In this document: piece by piece, positions 8,882-17,381 of the stretch
Position numbering within the stretch: position 1 is the first letter of the stretch
How the letters are laid out: each line of letters starts with the position of its first letter
Assembly: GCF_001660815.1 (NCBI RefSeq)
Contig: NZ_LYMI01000017.1
Coordinates: 1 to 64,000 of the forward strand
Direction: 5' to 3'
Length of the DNA stretch: 64,000 bases
Source of the DNA: Xanthomonas nasturtii
GTDB taxonomy: Bacteria > Pseudomonadota > Gammaproteobacteria > Xanthomonadales > Xanthomonadaceae
The notes under the pieces: model-generated
The model's database searches: none
Told to the model about the DNA's origin: nothing
Seen by the model: the letters and a program-made list of their open reading frames with translations, nothing else
Position numbers and translations under genes: made by a program

Positions 8882-9430
8882 ATGAGCCAGACGCTGTACG
8901 ACATTCCCGTGACCCGCATCGAAGGCGAGCCGGCCACATTGGCCGACTACCGCGGCAAGGTGCTGCTGGTGGTCAACGTGGCCTCCAAGTGCGGCCTGAC
9001 CCCGCAGTACGAAGGCCTGGAAGCGCTGTATCGCGACAAGCAGGCGCAGGGTCTGGAAGTGCTGGCGTTTCCGGCCAACGACTTCAACGGCCAGGAGCCG
9101 GGGAGCGAGGCGGAGATTGCGCAGTTCTGCCAGCTCACCTATGACGTCACCTTTCCGATGTTTGCCAAGATCGCCGTCACCGGCGCGGACACGCATCCGC
9201 TGTATCAACAGCTGACCAGCGCACACCCGCAGGCCACCGGCGACGGCCCGATGCGCGAAAAACTGGCCGGTTACGGCATTACGCCCAACCCCGCACCTGG
9301 CGTGTTGTGGAACTTCGAAAAATTCCTGATCGGCCGCGACGGCCAGATCGTCGACCGTTTCGCCCCCGATGTCCCCGCCGACGATGCACGCCTGCGTGCA
9401 GCGGTGGATGCGGCGCTGGCATCCAAGTGA
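8882..9430 (+). CDS. Glutathione peroxidase (Cys type)
   Basis: A 182-residue thioredoxin-fold peroxidase that reduces hydroperoxides, in bacteria usually with thioredoxin. The catalytic triad is visible as Cys37 (NVASKCGLTPQY), Gln71 (NDFNGQEPG) and Trp143 (GVLWNFEKF). Cysteine replaces the selenocysteine of animal enzymes, and no Sec machinery is needed. A further Cys near residue 83 is a candidate resolving residue. Length and start (MSQTLYDIPV) fit the family. It overlaps the next gene by four bases. Confidence 0.95.
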   Translation: MSQTLYDIPVTRIEGEPATLADYRGKVLLVVNVASKCGLTPQYEGLEALYRDKQAQGLEVLAFPANDFNGQEPGSEAEIAQFCQLTYDVTFPMFAKIAVTGADTHPLYQQLTSAHPQATGDGPMREKLAGYGITPNPAPGVLWNFEKFLIGRDGQIVDRFAPDVPADDARLRAAVDAALASK

Positions 9431-9900
9431 AGCTGCTCTCCTCTCGAAGCGATAAGGCACGGCTTGCGCGCCACTGGCGCGCGTGCCTTGGAGCGACCGC
9501 GTTGTTTCCCAGCTGCGGGACCTTGCATGCCGCAGACCTGTGCGTTGACTTGCAAACAACCGCTGAGAGCAACGCGTGCTGGGTCAAAGAGGTCGCCATC
9601 GCGCAGGCGCGCTTGGACGATTACTTGGGCGTTGCGCGCGAAAGAGCAGTAACCACGTTAGGTGTTGCAGCCGATGCATTCGACAATGCGCAGACCGCCT
9701 GGGCCAATTACGCGGCGCTGCAATGCGGCAACGTGCGTCAGCGCTGGGGCACTGCAAGTGTCGCAGCAGCAAAGGCAGCCAGCTGCATGGTCGACCTCAA
9801 CGATCAACGCGCGCACGATCTTTGGAAGGCCTATCTCACTTACGTAGATCGCACTCCATCGATCAAACCCGAACCCCCGCAACACGCCGGCAAGCGATGA
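9427..9900 (+). CDS. LprI-like (DUF1311) secreted protein with repeat-derived N-terminus
   Basis: The mature part, from about ADLCVDLQTTAESNACWVKEV onward, resembles LprI/DUF1311 lysozyme-inhibitor-like proteins, with paired Cys residues and a four-helix pattern. The likely start is the GTG at 9427, overlapping the stop of the peroxidase (GTGA). That gives a 157-residue protein whose first 35 residues form a plausible signal peptide ending LHA. Most of that leader is encoded by an interspersed repeat (9436-9495), so it may be a recent replacement. Start and function are uncertain. Confidence 0.6.
   Translation: MKLLSSRSDKARLARHWRACLGATALFPSCGTLHAADLCVDLQTTAESNACWVKEVAIAQARLDDYLGVARERAVTTLGVAADAFDNAQTAWANYAALQCGNVRQRWGTASVAAAKAASCMVDLNDQRAHDLWKAYLTYVDRTPSIKPEPPQHAGKR
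9436..9495 (+). repeat. Short interspersed repeat, second copy at 52521-52580
   Basis: The 46 bases beginning CGATAAGGCAC and ending CCTTGGAGCG recur in inverse orientation at 52521-52566 with one difference seen. The CTCTCCTCTCG just before them is also similar. The centre GCGCGCCACTGGCGCGC is nearly palindromic. Here the repeat forms the 5' coding part of the DUF1311 gene. Confidence 0.85.
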
Positions 9901-9992
9901 GGCGACAATGATCGCGTTGCAAGCGCAACTGCTGTGTCACAGGCATCGCGTCAGCTGCCAACGCGACAACGCGCACTGAGCCATTGCCCAAC

Positions 9993-10022
9993 AAAAAAGC
10001 CCGGGATCGCTCCCGGGCTTTT
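9993..10022. terminator. Bidirectional rho-independent terminator
   Basis: AAAAAAGCCCGGGA-TCGC-TCCCGGGCTTTT: an eight-pair GC-rich stem with a four-base loop, flanked by an A run and a T run. It lies between convergent genes (DUF1311 on plus, mlaA on minus) and can serve both. Confidence 0.92.
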
Positions 10023-10053
10023 GCATTGTGACACCACGCCAAAACTCAGACGA

Positions 10054-11106
10054 TCAACGAATCCACTGCGGAATCGGCATTGCGTCCACCGGCACCGTGT
10101 TGTCCTTGTCTTCGCGCAGATAATCCGGCAGCTCGTTGTTCTCTTCGCGGTGGCTGCGCAGGTCGCGGGTGATCTGGTAATTGCGGCGCTGCATCCAGGC
10201 ATCGCGGGTCAGGGCGTATTCGTCCGGCGCCTGGTCGCGTAGCGAATCCAGCGACATCAGCTGCGCGCGCGTGTCCACCAGCTGCAGGCCCTGCAGTGCG
10301 AAGCGCGCACCACCGTCGTCCACCTGACGCACCCACGACAGCGGAATATCGCCCGCCAGGCCGAAGGTGTCGCGCACGGTGCGCGGCCCGAACAGCGGCA
10401 ACTCGAAGTAGCGCGAGTTGCGCCAGCCCCATGTACCCAGCGTCTGCCCGAAGTCTTCGCTGCGCCGTGGGATGCCGGCCGCCGAAGCCGGGTCGAACAG
10501 ACCGGCCACACCCAGCGTGGTGTTCATCACGAAGCGACCCAGCGACTGCGCCGCATAGACCGGGTGGCCCTGCAGCAGCTGGTTGACCATGGTCAGCGGC
10601 GTGCCGAGGTTGTCGAAGAAGTTGGTCACACCCAGACGGGCCGGGCTCGGCACCACCTTGGTGTAGGCCGTCGCCAATGGACGCGCCACGCCACGGTCCA
10701 CCGCCATGTTGAAGCGGTGCATGCCGCGGTTGTAGCGCTCCCACGGGTCGTACGCCGGGGCAGCGCCCGGCTGTGCCGGGGCCCCATTGGCCCCTGCCTG
10801 CGGGGTGGTCGGGCCGTACAACGCGTCGAAGTCGGCTTCGGCATCGGTCGGCGCGCCCGCAGCGGCGGTGCCGGTGTCTGCAGTGGCCTGATCGGCGGGT
10901 GCCGCAGCGCTGGCAGGCAAGGCATCCGGTGCGGCAAGACCGGCGGCGGCTGGCTGCGCCGTCACCCCGGCATCGTCGCGTACGGGGGCATCGGCGGCAG
11001 GCGCGATGGCGGTCCCGCCCGAAGGCGGTGCGGATTTCGGTGCCTGGCTGGCGCACGCACCAAGCAACAGGCAGGCCAACAACGGAAGAAAGCGGAACTG
11101 GGTCAT
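10054..11106 (-). CDS. mlaA: MlaA/VacJ-family lipoprotein
   Basis: MlaA sits in the outer membrane with porins and extracts phospholipids from the outer leaflet for retrograde transport. This 350-residue version has a lipoprotein signal peptide (LLACLLLGACAS), a long Ala/Pro-rich linker of about 100 residues, and then the MlaA domain from DPWERYNRGMHRFN. The domain includes TNFFDNLGTPLTMVNQLLQG and a DFGQTLGTWGW block. The linker and the tail after the domain make it longer than E. coli VacJ. The start at 11106 places the lipobox correctly. It is the last gene of the mla operon, ten bases after mlaB. Confidence 0.93.
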   Translation of the reverse strand: MTQFRFLPLLACLLLGACASQAPKSAPPSGGTAIAPAADAPVRDDAGVTAQPAAAGLAAPDALPASAAAPADQATADTGTAAAGAPTDAEADFDALYGPTTPQAGANGAPAQPGAAPAYDPWERYNRGMHRFNMAVDRGVARPLATAYTKVVPSPARLGVTNFFDNLGTPLTMVNQLLQGHPVYAAQSLGRFVMNTTLGVAGLFDPASAAGIPRRSEDFGQTLGTWGWRNSRYFELPLFGPRTVRDTFGLAGDIPLSWVRQVDDGGARFALQGLQLVDTRAQLMSLDSLRDQAPDEYALTRDAWMQRRNYQITRDLRSHREENNELPDYLREDKDNTVPVDAMPIPQWIR

Positions 11107-11116
11107 GGGGTGGCGC

Positions 11117-11407
11117 TCAGGCCTGAAAATCGAGAGTAGGGGACAACCGATAGGCGGCGCGCAATTCGTCCAGACCGGGCGCCTCGCCCACCACCGCGCC
11201 GCTGCCGGCGTGGCGCAACCGCGCTGCCAGCTCGGCCAACATCGCCACGCCGGCGCTGTCCAGACGTTGTACACCCGCCAGGTCCAACGTGCGCACGCCG
11301 TCCAGCTGTGCAATCGCCTGCGGCCAGGCCGTAGTGACTGCCGCACGGTCGATCACGCCGGTCACTGCCAGCGTGTCGCCGGTGCGTTGCACGGTATTAC
11401 TTGCCAT
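11117..11407 (-). CDS. mlaB: STAS-domain protein MlaB
   Basis: A 96-residue single STAS domain, the cytosolic partner that stabilises the MlaFE transporter. The segment LDLAGVQRLDSAGVAML, with the conserved DSAG loop, is diagnostic. The start at 11407 overlaps the mlaC end by 11 bases, indicating coupled translation. The position between mlaC and mlaA supports the assignment, which could not rest on so short a domain alone. Confidence 0.9.
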   Translation of the reverse strand: MASNTVQRTGDTLAVTGVIDRAAVTTAWPQAIAQLDGVRTLDLAGVQRLDSAGVAMLAELAARLRHAGSGAVVGEAPGLDELRAAYRLSPTLDFQA

Positions 11408-12059
11408 TGGCCGGTGCCGCACCGACCTGCAGGTTGCCGCTACGCAGCTCGGCGGCAACCTTGGCAATGCCCTTCTCGCGCAGCGGGCCGTCGAACTGGG
11501 TCTTGAAGGTCTGCACGTAGGAAATGCCTTCGATCATCACGTCGAAGATTTTCCACTGGCCACCGACGTTACGCATCATGTAATCGACCGGGGTCGGGTC
11601 GTTGCCGGCGCGCAGCAGGTCGGTGGACACCTTGACGCCGCGGTTGCCCGGCAGCGCGCTTTCGGACTTGGCGCGGAAGGTCGGCTTGCCTTCGAAGTTC
11701 AACAACGCGGTGCCGTAACGCTGCATCAGGTTGTCGGCCAGCGCATCGGCAAACAGCTTGACGTCCGCATCGGAGGCGCCGCGGCCGTTCACGCCCAGCA
11801 CCAGGCGGGCCGAGTAATCGCGGTCGAAGGCCTTGTTCAATTCGCCATCGATGAACTGGCGCAGCGCCGCCGGGTTGCTGCGGAACTCGGCGCGGCGCTG
11901 ATCCAGCGTGCTCAGGATACGGGTGCTGCTGTCGATGACGGTCTTGGTCGCCGCGCCCTGCGCAGGCGCGCTGGCAGCAGCTGGCTGGGCCAGGACGGTG
12001 GCCGGTGCGCACACCAGCAGGGTCGAGGCCAGGATGGCGGAAAGCAGGGTGGTCTTCAT
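11397..12059 (-). CDS. mlaC: Periplasmic phospholipid-binding protein MlaC
   Basis: MlaC shuttles phospholipids between MlaA in the outer membrane and MlaD in the inner membrane. This 220-residue protein has a Sec signal peptide (MKTTLLSAILASTLLVCAPA, cleavage near VLA-QP). The mature domain has the family blocks TRILSTLDQRR, VNGRGASDADVKLFADAL and GGQWKIFDVMIEGISYV. Length is typical. Its start overlaps the mlaD stop by four bases. Confidence 0.95.
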   Translation of the reverse strand: MKTTLLSAILASTLLVCAPATVLAQPAAASAPAQGAATKTVIDSSTRILSTLDQRRAEFRSNPAALRQFIDGELNKAFDRDYSARLVLGVNGRGASDADVKLFADALADNLMQRYGTALLNFEGKPTFRAKSESALPGNRGVKVSTDLLRAGNDPTPVDYMMRNVGGQWKIFDVMIEGISYVQTFKTQFDGPLREKGIAKVAAELRSGNLQVGAAPANGK

Positions 12060-12601
12060 TGGTGTGGTTCCGTAGAGGGAGAAGCGGTCTGGGCAGGCGC
12101 GGGCGCCTGGCCGTCGGTGGCGGCCGGGGCATTGCTGCCGCCACCGCCACCACTGAACATGTATTTGCCGACCAGCTGCAGCAGATCCACTGCCGGCTGG
12201 GTGAAGCCGATCTCTTCGCCCGGCTTGAGCGTTTCCGGGTCGCCGCCCGGCTGCAACCCGATATAACTCTCACCGAGCAGGCCGCTGGTGAAGATGCCGG
12301 CCGAGGTGTCGGCGGGCAGATCCTTGTATTTGGTGTCCAGCGACAGCGTCACCACCGAATCGAACTTGGTCGGGTCCAGGCTGATGTCGGCCACCTTGCC
12401 GATGGTCACGCCACCGATCTTCACCGGCGCCTGCGCGCGCAGCTGGCCGATCTGGCTGAAGCGCGCGGTCAGCGTGTACTGGCTGGAGCCGAAGCCCCAG
12501 CGCTGGTTGGTCGAGGCCACCGCCAGCACCAGCAGCGAGGCCAGGGTCAGCAGCAAAAAGGCGCCAACGGCGAATTCGAGTCGTGGTCCACGCATGGCCA
12601 T
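12056..12601 (-). CDS. mlaD: MCE-domain protein MlaD
   Basis: A 181-residue inner-membrane protein with an N-terminal anchor (about residues 9-29) and one MCE domain that forms a hexameric ring on the transporter. PVKIGGVTIGKVADISLDP and the SGLLGESYIGLQPGG loop are classic MlaD signatures. A C-terminal hydrophobic plug region (LLQLVGKYMF) is followed by a glycine run and a Pro/Ala tail. It lies eight bases downstream of mlaE. Confidence 0.95.
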   Translation of the reverse strand: MAMRGPRLEFAVGAFLLLTLASLLVLAVASTNQRWGFGSSQYTLTARFSQIGQLRAQAPVKIGGVTIGKVADISLDPTKFDSVVTLSLDTKYKDLPADTSAGIFTSGLLGESYIGLQPGGDPETLKPGEEIGFTQPAVDLLQLVGKYMFSGGGGGSNAPAATDGQAPAPAQTASPSTEPHQ

Positions 12602-12609
12602 GGGCTATC

Positions 12610-13359
12610 TCACCTAAACAACATTGCAGAAAGGACGAAGTTGAACATCAGCACCAGCAACGAGGCATTCACCACCGCGCGGGTGGTGGCGATGGAGGTG
12701 CCTTCGATGGTCGGTTCGGCATGGAAGCCCACGTAGGCGGCGACCAGCGCAGCGGTGCCGCCGAAGATCGCCGACTTGAGCATCGCCACGCCGAAGTCGT
12801 CCCAGAAGTCCACGCTGTTGCTCAGGCCCGACCAGAAGGTGCCGTTGTCGATGCCCAGCACGTGCACGGCTTCGAAATAGCCGCCGGTGATCGCCAGCGA
12901 ACAGAACACGCCGGTCAGCAACGGTACCGTGAGCACCGCCGCCCAGAAGCGCGGGGCCACCGCCTTGGCGACCGGGTCGATGGCCATCAGCTCCAGCGCC
13001 TTGATCTGGTCGGTGGCGCGCATCAAGCCGAGCTCGGCCGCAATCGAGCTACCGGCGCGACCGATGAACAACAGCGCGGTCAGCACCGGCGCCAGTTCGC
13101 GATACAGCGACAGGCCGAGTAGCGTCGACAACGCATCCGAGGCACCGTACGTGGTGAGCGTGCGATAGCCCTGCAGGGTCAGCACCAGCCCGACGAAGGC
13201 ACCGCCCACGGCGATGATCGGCAACGAGCGCGCGCCGACCTTGTAGATCTCGCGCACCAGCTCGGCGATGAAGTCGCGGGTGGGCAGCGAACCGCGCAAT
13301 ACCGTGAGCGAGAACAGCCCGGCACGGCCAAAGGCGCGGATCGAGTCGGCAAAGGCCAT
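12610..13359 (-). CDS. mlaE: Phospholipid ABC transporter permease MlaE
   Basis: A 249-residue permease of the MlaE family with five to six membrane helices. The signature AFVGLVLTLQGYRTL near the first helix pair and the core GRAGSSIAAELGLMRATDQIKALELMAIDP are both present; the latter forms the coupling region. The ATG shares its base with the mlaF stop, so translation is coupled. It forms the membrane dimer with MlaF, MlaB and MlaD. Confidence 0.96.
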   Translation of the reverse strand: MAFADSIRAFGRAGLFSLTVLRGSLPTRDFIAELVREIYKVGARSLPIIAVGGAFVGLVLTLQGYRTLTTYGASDALSTLLGLSLYRELAPVLTALLFIGRAGSSIAAELGLMRATDQIKALELMAIDPVAKAVAPRFWAAVLTVPLLTGVFCSLAITGGYFEAVHVLGIDNGTFWSGLSNSVDFWDDFGVAMLKSAIFGGTAALVAAYVGFHAEPTIEGTSIATTRAVVNASLLVLMFNFVLSAMLFR

Positions 13360-14153
13360 CAGGCAGCACTCCGGTCGCGGCGCGGGGCGGCATCGAAGGC
13401 GATCGGGCCGTCCGGCTGGCCGTGCAGGAACTGCTGCACCAGCGGATCGGTGCTGTCCTGCAGTTGCGCCGGTGTCCCGGCGAACACGATGCCGTCATTG
13501 GCGATGACCACGGCCTGGTCGCTGATCGGCAGGGTCTCGTGCACGTGGTGGCTGACGATGATGCTGGTCAGGCCAAGGCTGTCGTTGAGGCGCTGGATCA
13601 GGCTCATGATCACGCCCGAGGCGATCGGGTCCAGCCCGGTCAGCGGCTCGTCGTAGATCATCAGCGGCGGGTCCAGCGCCAACGCGCGCGCCAACGCCAC
13701 GCGGCGCGCCATGCCGCCGGACAACTCGCGCGGCCAGGCATCGGCCGCGGCCAGCAGGCCCACCGCATGCAGCTTCATCTGTACCAGGCGCTGCAGCACC
13801 GGCGCCGGCAGGCGCGTATGCGTGCGCAGCGGCAGCGCCACGTTGTCGGCCACGCTCAGGTCGGTCAGCAGCCCATTGCCCTGCAGCAGCACGCCGACAT
13901 TGCGGCGCATCTCCAGCAGCGCACGGCTACCGGTCGGAATCGTGTTGCCGAACAGCGTGACCGTGCCGGCCACCGGGCGCAGCTCGCCGGTCAACGCGGC
14001 CAGCAGCGTGGACTTGCCGCTACCGGATGGACCGAGCACGGCCGTGATGCTGCCGCGGGGCACATCCAGCGAGACATCGCGCAGGATCGTGCGTCCGCCG
14101 CGATCGATGCGGACATCAGACAATTGCACGACAGGGGGAGCGGACGCCGTCAT
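13359..14153 (-). CDS. mlaF: Phospholipid ABC transporter ATPase MlaF
   Basis: A 264-residue ABC ATPase that powers lipid movement. It has Walker A GPSGSGKST near residue 41, Q-loop GVLLQGNGLLTDLSV, signature ELSGGMARR, Walker B LMIYDEPLTGLDP and an H-loop VSHHVHE. The GNGLLTDLSVADNVALPLR block is characteristic of MlaF rather than generic importers. It is the first gene of the operon, so the promoter should lie in the 400 bases upstream. Confidence 0.96.
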   Translation of the reverse strand: MTASAPPVVQLSDVRIDRGGRTILRDVSLDVPRGSITAVLGPSGSGKSTLLAALTGELRPVAGTVTLFGNTIPTGSRALLEMRRNVGVLLQGNGLLTDLSVADNVALPLRTHTRLPAPVLQRLVQMKLHAVGLLAAADAWPRELSGGMARRVALARALALDPPLMIYDEPLTGLDPIASGVIMSLIQRLNDSLGLTSIIVSHHVHETLPISDQAVVIANDGIVFAGTPAQLQDSTDPLVQQFLHGQPDGPIAFDAAPRRDRSAA

Positions 14154-14550
14154 CGAGACCTTTAACAGAATTCCAACGCGATAGAGTAGCCGTCACACCG
14201 CTGAACATAACCAGACTGACGCGTGCAGTATTGTCGCATTCATGCGGCAAGCAATGTGGGTGCGCATGTCGCCATCCTGCGTAACAGCGTGTCCCGCAGC
14301 GCAGGCACCGTCGCGCAGGATTGCATCGCTGTTCAACGTACGCTGCAGTAGGGAGGATTGGCGCGCTATCACTCGGTACATTTCGCAATCCCCGCACCGT
14401 CGTGTCGTTTCTCGCGGTCAGGTATTTCGTCTGAGGGTTCCTGCCCGTCCTCCCGATCTGTCGAGTGCGTCGCGTTGTCGGCATCGCTGCCTTGTGGTGC
14501 CTGCGCAAAAGACGCGACGATCTGCGCACACCGTCGCTAAGGAATCATCC
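14154..14550. other. Intergenic region between mlaF and the DUF6916 gene
   Basis: About 400 bases without a supportable gene. It must hold divergent promoters for the mla operon (leftward) and the DUF6916 gene (rightward). I see no clear operator. Confidence 0.5.
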
Positions 14551-14838
14551 ATGGAGTTGCTGACGCTTGAACACTTCGCCGGCAGCGTCAACGACACCTT
14601 CGCTGCCTCCTTGAATGAGGGCGAGGTACCGTTCGTGCTGGTGGAAGCCAGGCCATTGCAGGACACACGCAACGCGCAACGTGCGCCGTTCTCGCTGTTG
14701 TTTCGCAATGGCTCGGCCTTTTTGTTTCCGCAACAGACCTATCAGATGCGTCACGCGCGCCTGGGCGAGATCGGCATTTTTCTGGTGCCGGTGGCGCGCG
14801 AACGCGACGGGTTTCTGTATCAGGCCGTGTTCAATTGA
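14551..14838 (+). CDS. DUF6916-like small protein
   Basis: A 95-residue cytoplasmic protein beginning MELLTLEHFAGSVNDTF and containing LVEARPLQDTR, APFSLLFR and QQTYQMRHARLGEIGIFLVPV. This pattern, a small beta-rich domain ending LVPV...YQAVFN, is what I know from DUF6916 proteins found beside tail-collar (MdpB) genes. Function is unknown. It converges on the GNAT gene with six bases between them. It may act with the three collar proteins transcribed towards it. Confidence 0.7.
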   Translation: MELLTLEHFAGSVNDTFAASLNEGEVPFVLVEARPLQDTRNAQRAPFSLLFRNGSAFLFPQQTYQMRHARLGEIGIFLVPVARERDGFLYQAVFN

Positions 14839-14844
14839 GCGCGC

Positions 14845-15411
14845 TCAACTGAGCAGTTGAGCGTGCGGATTCCAGTGCATCTGCAGATGTGTCTGGGTGC
14901 TGTGGCCCGCAACGAAGCCGTGCCGAACATATAGCCGCTGCGCTGCGCGGTTGGCATGCAGCACATGCAGGCACAAGGCGCACGGCGCAGCGCGTGCCGA
15001 CGCCTGCGCGTAGGCAATCAGGTGCGAGCCAATGCCCTTGCCGCGCCGGTCCGGCAGCAAGCTGATATCGACCAGCGTGTGTTGCGTTGCGGTGCGGTGC
15101 AGATACAGGCGACCGATACGTAACTCCCTGACCTGGACGATCAGAAAGGCGGCATCGGCAAAATGGTGTCGGTAATGCGTGCGCTGCAAGTCGAATTGCT
15201 GCTCCAGAAACGCACGCTTGGTCGTGTCTGGCCAGGGCACCTGCGTCATTTCGTCGTGACGCGTGCTGGCATAGAGATCACGCAACCAGGCCAGATCGTC
15301 GCCCTGCTCGGGGCGCAACGAGATGCCGTGGGCGCTCAGCGCATGCGGTGGCACGACGCCGGCGTGCACGCTTGCGGATGCATCTGCATCGTCCTGCATG
15401 GCGTCAATCAA
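14845..15411 (-). CDS. GNAT-family N-acetyltransferase
   Basis: A 188-residue acetyltransferase. The acetyl-CoA-binding motif A is LPDRRGKGIGSHLIAYAQ (R/Q-x-x-G-x-G/A form), preceded by the strand VDISLL and followed by CLHVLHANRAAQRLYVRHGF, typical of GNAT motif B. It overlaps the last collar gene by eight bases, so it is the fourth gene of that operon. The acceptor is unknown; modification of a collar protein is a guess from context. Confidence 0.85.
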   Translation of the reverse strand: MIDAMQDDADASASVHAGVVPPHALSAHGISLRPEQGDDLAWLRDLYASTRHDEMTQVPWPDTTKRAFLEQQFDLQRTHYRHHFADAAFLIVQVRELRIGRLYLHRTATQHTLVDISLLPDRRGKGIGSHLIAYAQASARAAPCALCLHVLHANRAAQRLYVRHGFVAGHSTQTHLQMHWNPHAQLLS

Positions 15412-15946
15412 ACATGGGATAGCTGCCGGACAACGCGATGCAGAAATTCATGGCCAGATAGGGCTGCCGGTTCTCGTGCGCCTGGCCGTTGCCGGTGGGC
15501 AGCACCATGGTCGGGGAAAACTGCTGGTCGGGTGCGACTGCACTGAACGGCCGGTCGCTGTTGCTGTTCAAGTTCGACAGCGCTGCTCCGCTGCTGGGGG
15601 TGCCGCTTTTCTTGCTCGGATCCGCCTGCGAAAACGCATTGAAGCCATGCGCGTGATTGGGCATCTGCGTGCTCAACAGGCTCACCGAGGCGGAGCCGAA
15701 CGTACTGCCCAGCGCATGTGGAGTCAGACCCGGCCCTGTCCCCTGCTGGCAGCCGGCGCGCGCGGAGAAGTTCGGCAACTGAAATGTGGTGCTGCCATTG
15801 CCGCCATAGGCCATGCCCAGCAACGAGAATAGCGCGCTATTCTGCATAGCCGGCAGGGTTGCCCCGTTGCACAGCGCCCAACCGTAAGGGCTGTAATCGA
15901 AGGGAAACAATTGGATTTCGCCGAAATAGGGTTCGGTCATGCGCAT
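15404..15946 (-). CDS. Tail-collar (MdpB-like) protein 3
   Basis: A 180-residue protein with the phage tail collar domain (PF07484) at the N-terminus: FPFDYSPYGWALCNGATLP then SLLGMAYGGNGSTTFQLPN. A Ser/Asn-rich centre with MPNHAHGFNAF follows, and the end QPYLAMNFCIALSGSYP is shared with its two neighbours. It lacks a signal peptide. Such proteins are often called microcystin-dependent protein MdpB. No other phage structural genes lie nearby, so this is not a prophage tail operon. Confidence 0.85.
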   Translation of the reverse strand: MRMTEPYFGEIQLFPFDYSPYGWALCNGATLPAMQNSALFSLLGMAYGGNGSTTFQLPNFSARAGCQQGTGPGLTPHALGSTFGSASVSLLSTQMPNHAHGFNAFSQADPSKKSGTPSSGAALSNLNSNSDRPFSAVAPDQQFSPTMVLPTGNGQAHENRQPYLAMNFCIALSGSYPMFD

Positions 15947-15998
15947 TTCCTCCAGTGGAGCGATGCAGGCCGCGACCGACTCGGCGCGGCGCGGTGGA

Positions 15999-16526
15999 TC
16001 AGGGCTGCTGCGGAAAGATGCCCGTGGTGGCGATGCAGTACTGCACGGTCAGCGTCGGCATGGTGTTGTCGTGCGGCTGGCTGCCACCTGTGAACGAGGT
16101 GCTCTGCGTGGACATCGCCAGCGCGGTGGCCCCGGTCACGTCGCTGACATAGAACAGCGTGGCACCGACCGCCGCTGGCAGGAGTCCGGCCGGTGAGGGG
16201 CTGGTTGCCGCTACCGTCGTGACCTGCGCAACATGGGTGTGCGCCGGCATCTGCGGTTCGGTCAAGGTCACCGTTTCGGTACCGCTCTTCTGGGCGAACA
16301 CGTAGTTGCTCAGGCCAGGGCCCTGGCCCTGGTGAATCGGCAGGCGACCGCGCAGATCCGGCACCCCGAAGGTATTTTGCCCATCGCCGCCATAGGCGAT
16401 GCCGAGTAGGACGTACAACGGCTCGTATTCTGAGATCTGCAGCAGCGAGCCGTCGCACGCCTGCCAGCCCTGAGGCGTGCGGCCGAAGCCGAACATGCGG
16501 ATTTCGCCGATGAATGGAGTGCCCAT
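15999..16526 (-). CDS. Tail-collar (MdpB-like) protein 2
   Basis: A 175-residue paralogue of the flanking collar proteins. It opens MGTPFIGEIRMFGFGRTPQG, with WQACDGSLL and VLLGIAYGGDGQNTFGVPDL in the collar domain, MPAHTHV in the centre, and the shared end TLTVQYCIATTGIFP. The ATG at 16526 matches the paralogues; one 11 codons upstream is not conserved. It lies 59 bases downstream of collar protein 1 and 52 bases upstream of collar protein 3. Confidence 0.85.
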   Translation of the reverse strand: MGTPFIGEIRMFGFGRTPQGWQACDGSLLQISEYEPLYVLLGIAYGGDGQNTFGVPDLRGRLPIHQGQGPGLSNYVFAQKSGTETVTLTEPQMPAHTHVAQVTTVAATSPSPAGLLPAAVGATLFYVSDVTGATALAMSTQSTSFTGGSQPHDNTMPTLTVQYCIATTGIFPQQP

Positions 16527-16585
16527 GTGATCCTTCCTGGTCGATGAGGCGCCGCGCATGCAGGCGCACCCGAATGGGGTTGCGT

Positions 16586-17131
16586 TTAGCCACGCGAGGG
16601 GAAAATGCCCGACAGCGCGATGCAGAAGTTGATCGTGGTGTAGGGCTGCACATTCGGATGCGGTTGGTTACCGCCAGCGGGCGAGACCGTTGGCGGCGCC
16701 AGTGGAACGGTCGTTCCCGAAGCGGCATACAGCGGCGTGGCGGCACCGGATGTGGCCACGTTGGCGGCAAACACGCGGCCGGTCGGTGTGCGGTTGTTGC
16801 CACCGGTGCTGCTGCATTCCACCAGGTGGCTGTGCGCGGGCAGGTCGGCAGGCACCAGGGTCACCGCTTCCGCGCCGCCCGCCTGACCGATCGGAGTAAC
16901 CGGCGGCTGCCAATTCGCATCGACCGAAGGCGCATACCCGATCGGTGTGCGACCGCGCAGATCAGGCAGGGCAAACGTGGTCCGGCCATCACCGCCAAAA
17001 CGCGGACCTAGCAGACTGAACAATGCCTGGTTCTGATTGACCGGCAGCAGCTGGCCATTGCATTGCGCGAAATATTTCGGCGCGAACGCGAAACCGGTCA
17101 GCATGACCTGGCCGATGAAAAACTCGCTCAT
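16586..17131 (-). CDS. Tail-collar (MdpB-like) protein 1
   Basis: A 181-residue protein and first gene of the collar operon. It starts MSEFFIGQVMLTGFAFAPK at 17131, just after a purine-rich ribosome-binding site, and contains FAQCNGQLLPVNQNQALFS, LLGPRFGGDGRTTFALPDL, LPAHSHLVE and the end TINFCIALSGIFPSRG. It is divergent from the autotransporter gene with 250 bases between, so the two could share regulation. Confidence 0.85.
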   Translation of the reverse strand: MSEFFIGQVMLTGFAFAPKYFAQCNGQLLPVNQNQALFSLLGPRFGGDGRTTFALPDLRGRTPIGYAPSVDANWQPPVTPIGQAGGAEAVTLVPADLPAHSHLVECSSTGGNNRTPTGRVFAANVATSGAATPLYAASGTTVPLAPPTVSPAGGNQPHPNVQPYTTINFCIALSGIFPSRG

Positions 17132-17381
17132 GCAGCTCTCCCTGCGTAGGTGCGTCGCCGACATGTGTCGGGGGTCGCCGTACAGATACCCGTCGCACCG
17201 GTGTCTCACAAGCCAGGAAAATTCAGAACTGGAATGAAGTATTAATTTTTTGTTCTTTAACTGAAAGTCAGTTCCTGTTTCAATTCGCTCGCAATGCCAG
17301 GGGATCACTTCTCTAGGGCGGCATTGCCTTCAGGCATGAGGACCGTGCCGGCGCCGGGGTGGCGCTTCATAGGGGTAGAAC

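Noticed and set aside
15404..17131. Prophage tail region
   Set aside because: Only collar-domain genes are present; no head, portal, tape-measure, integrase or lysis genes accompany them.
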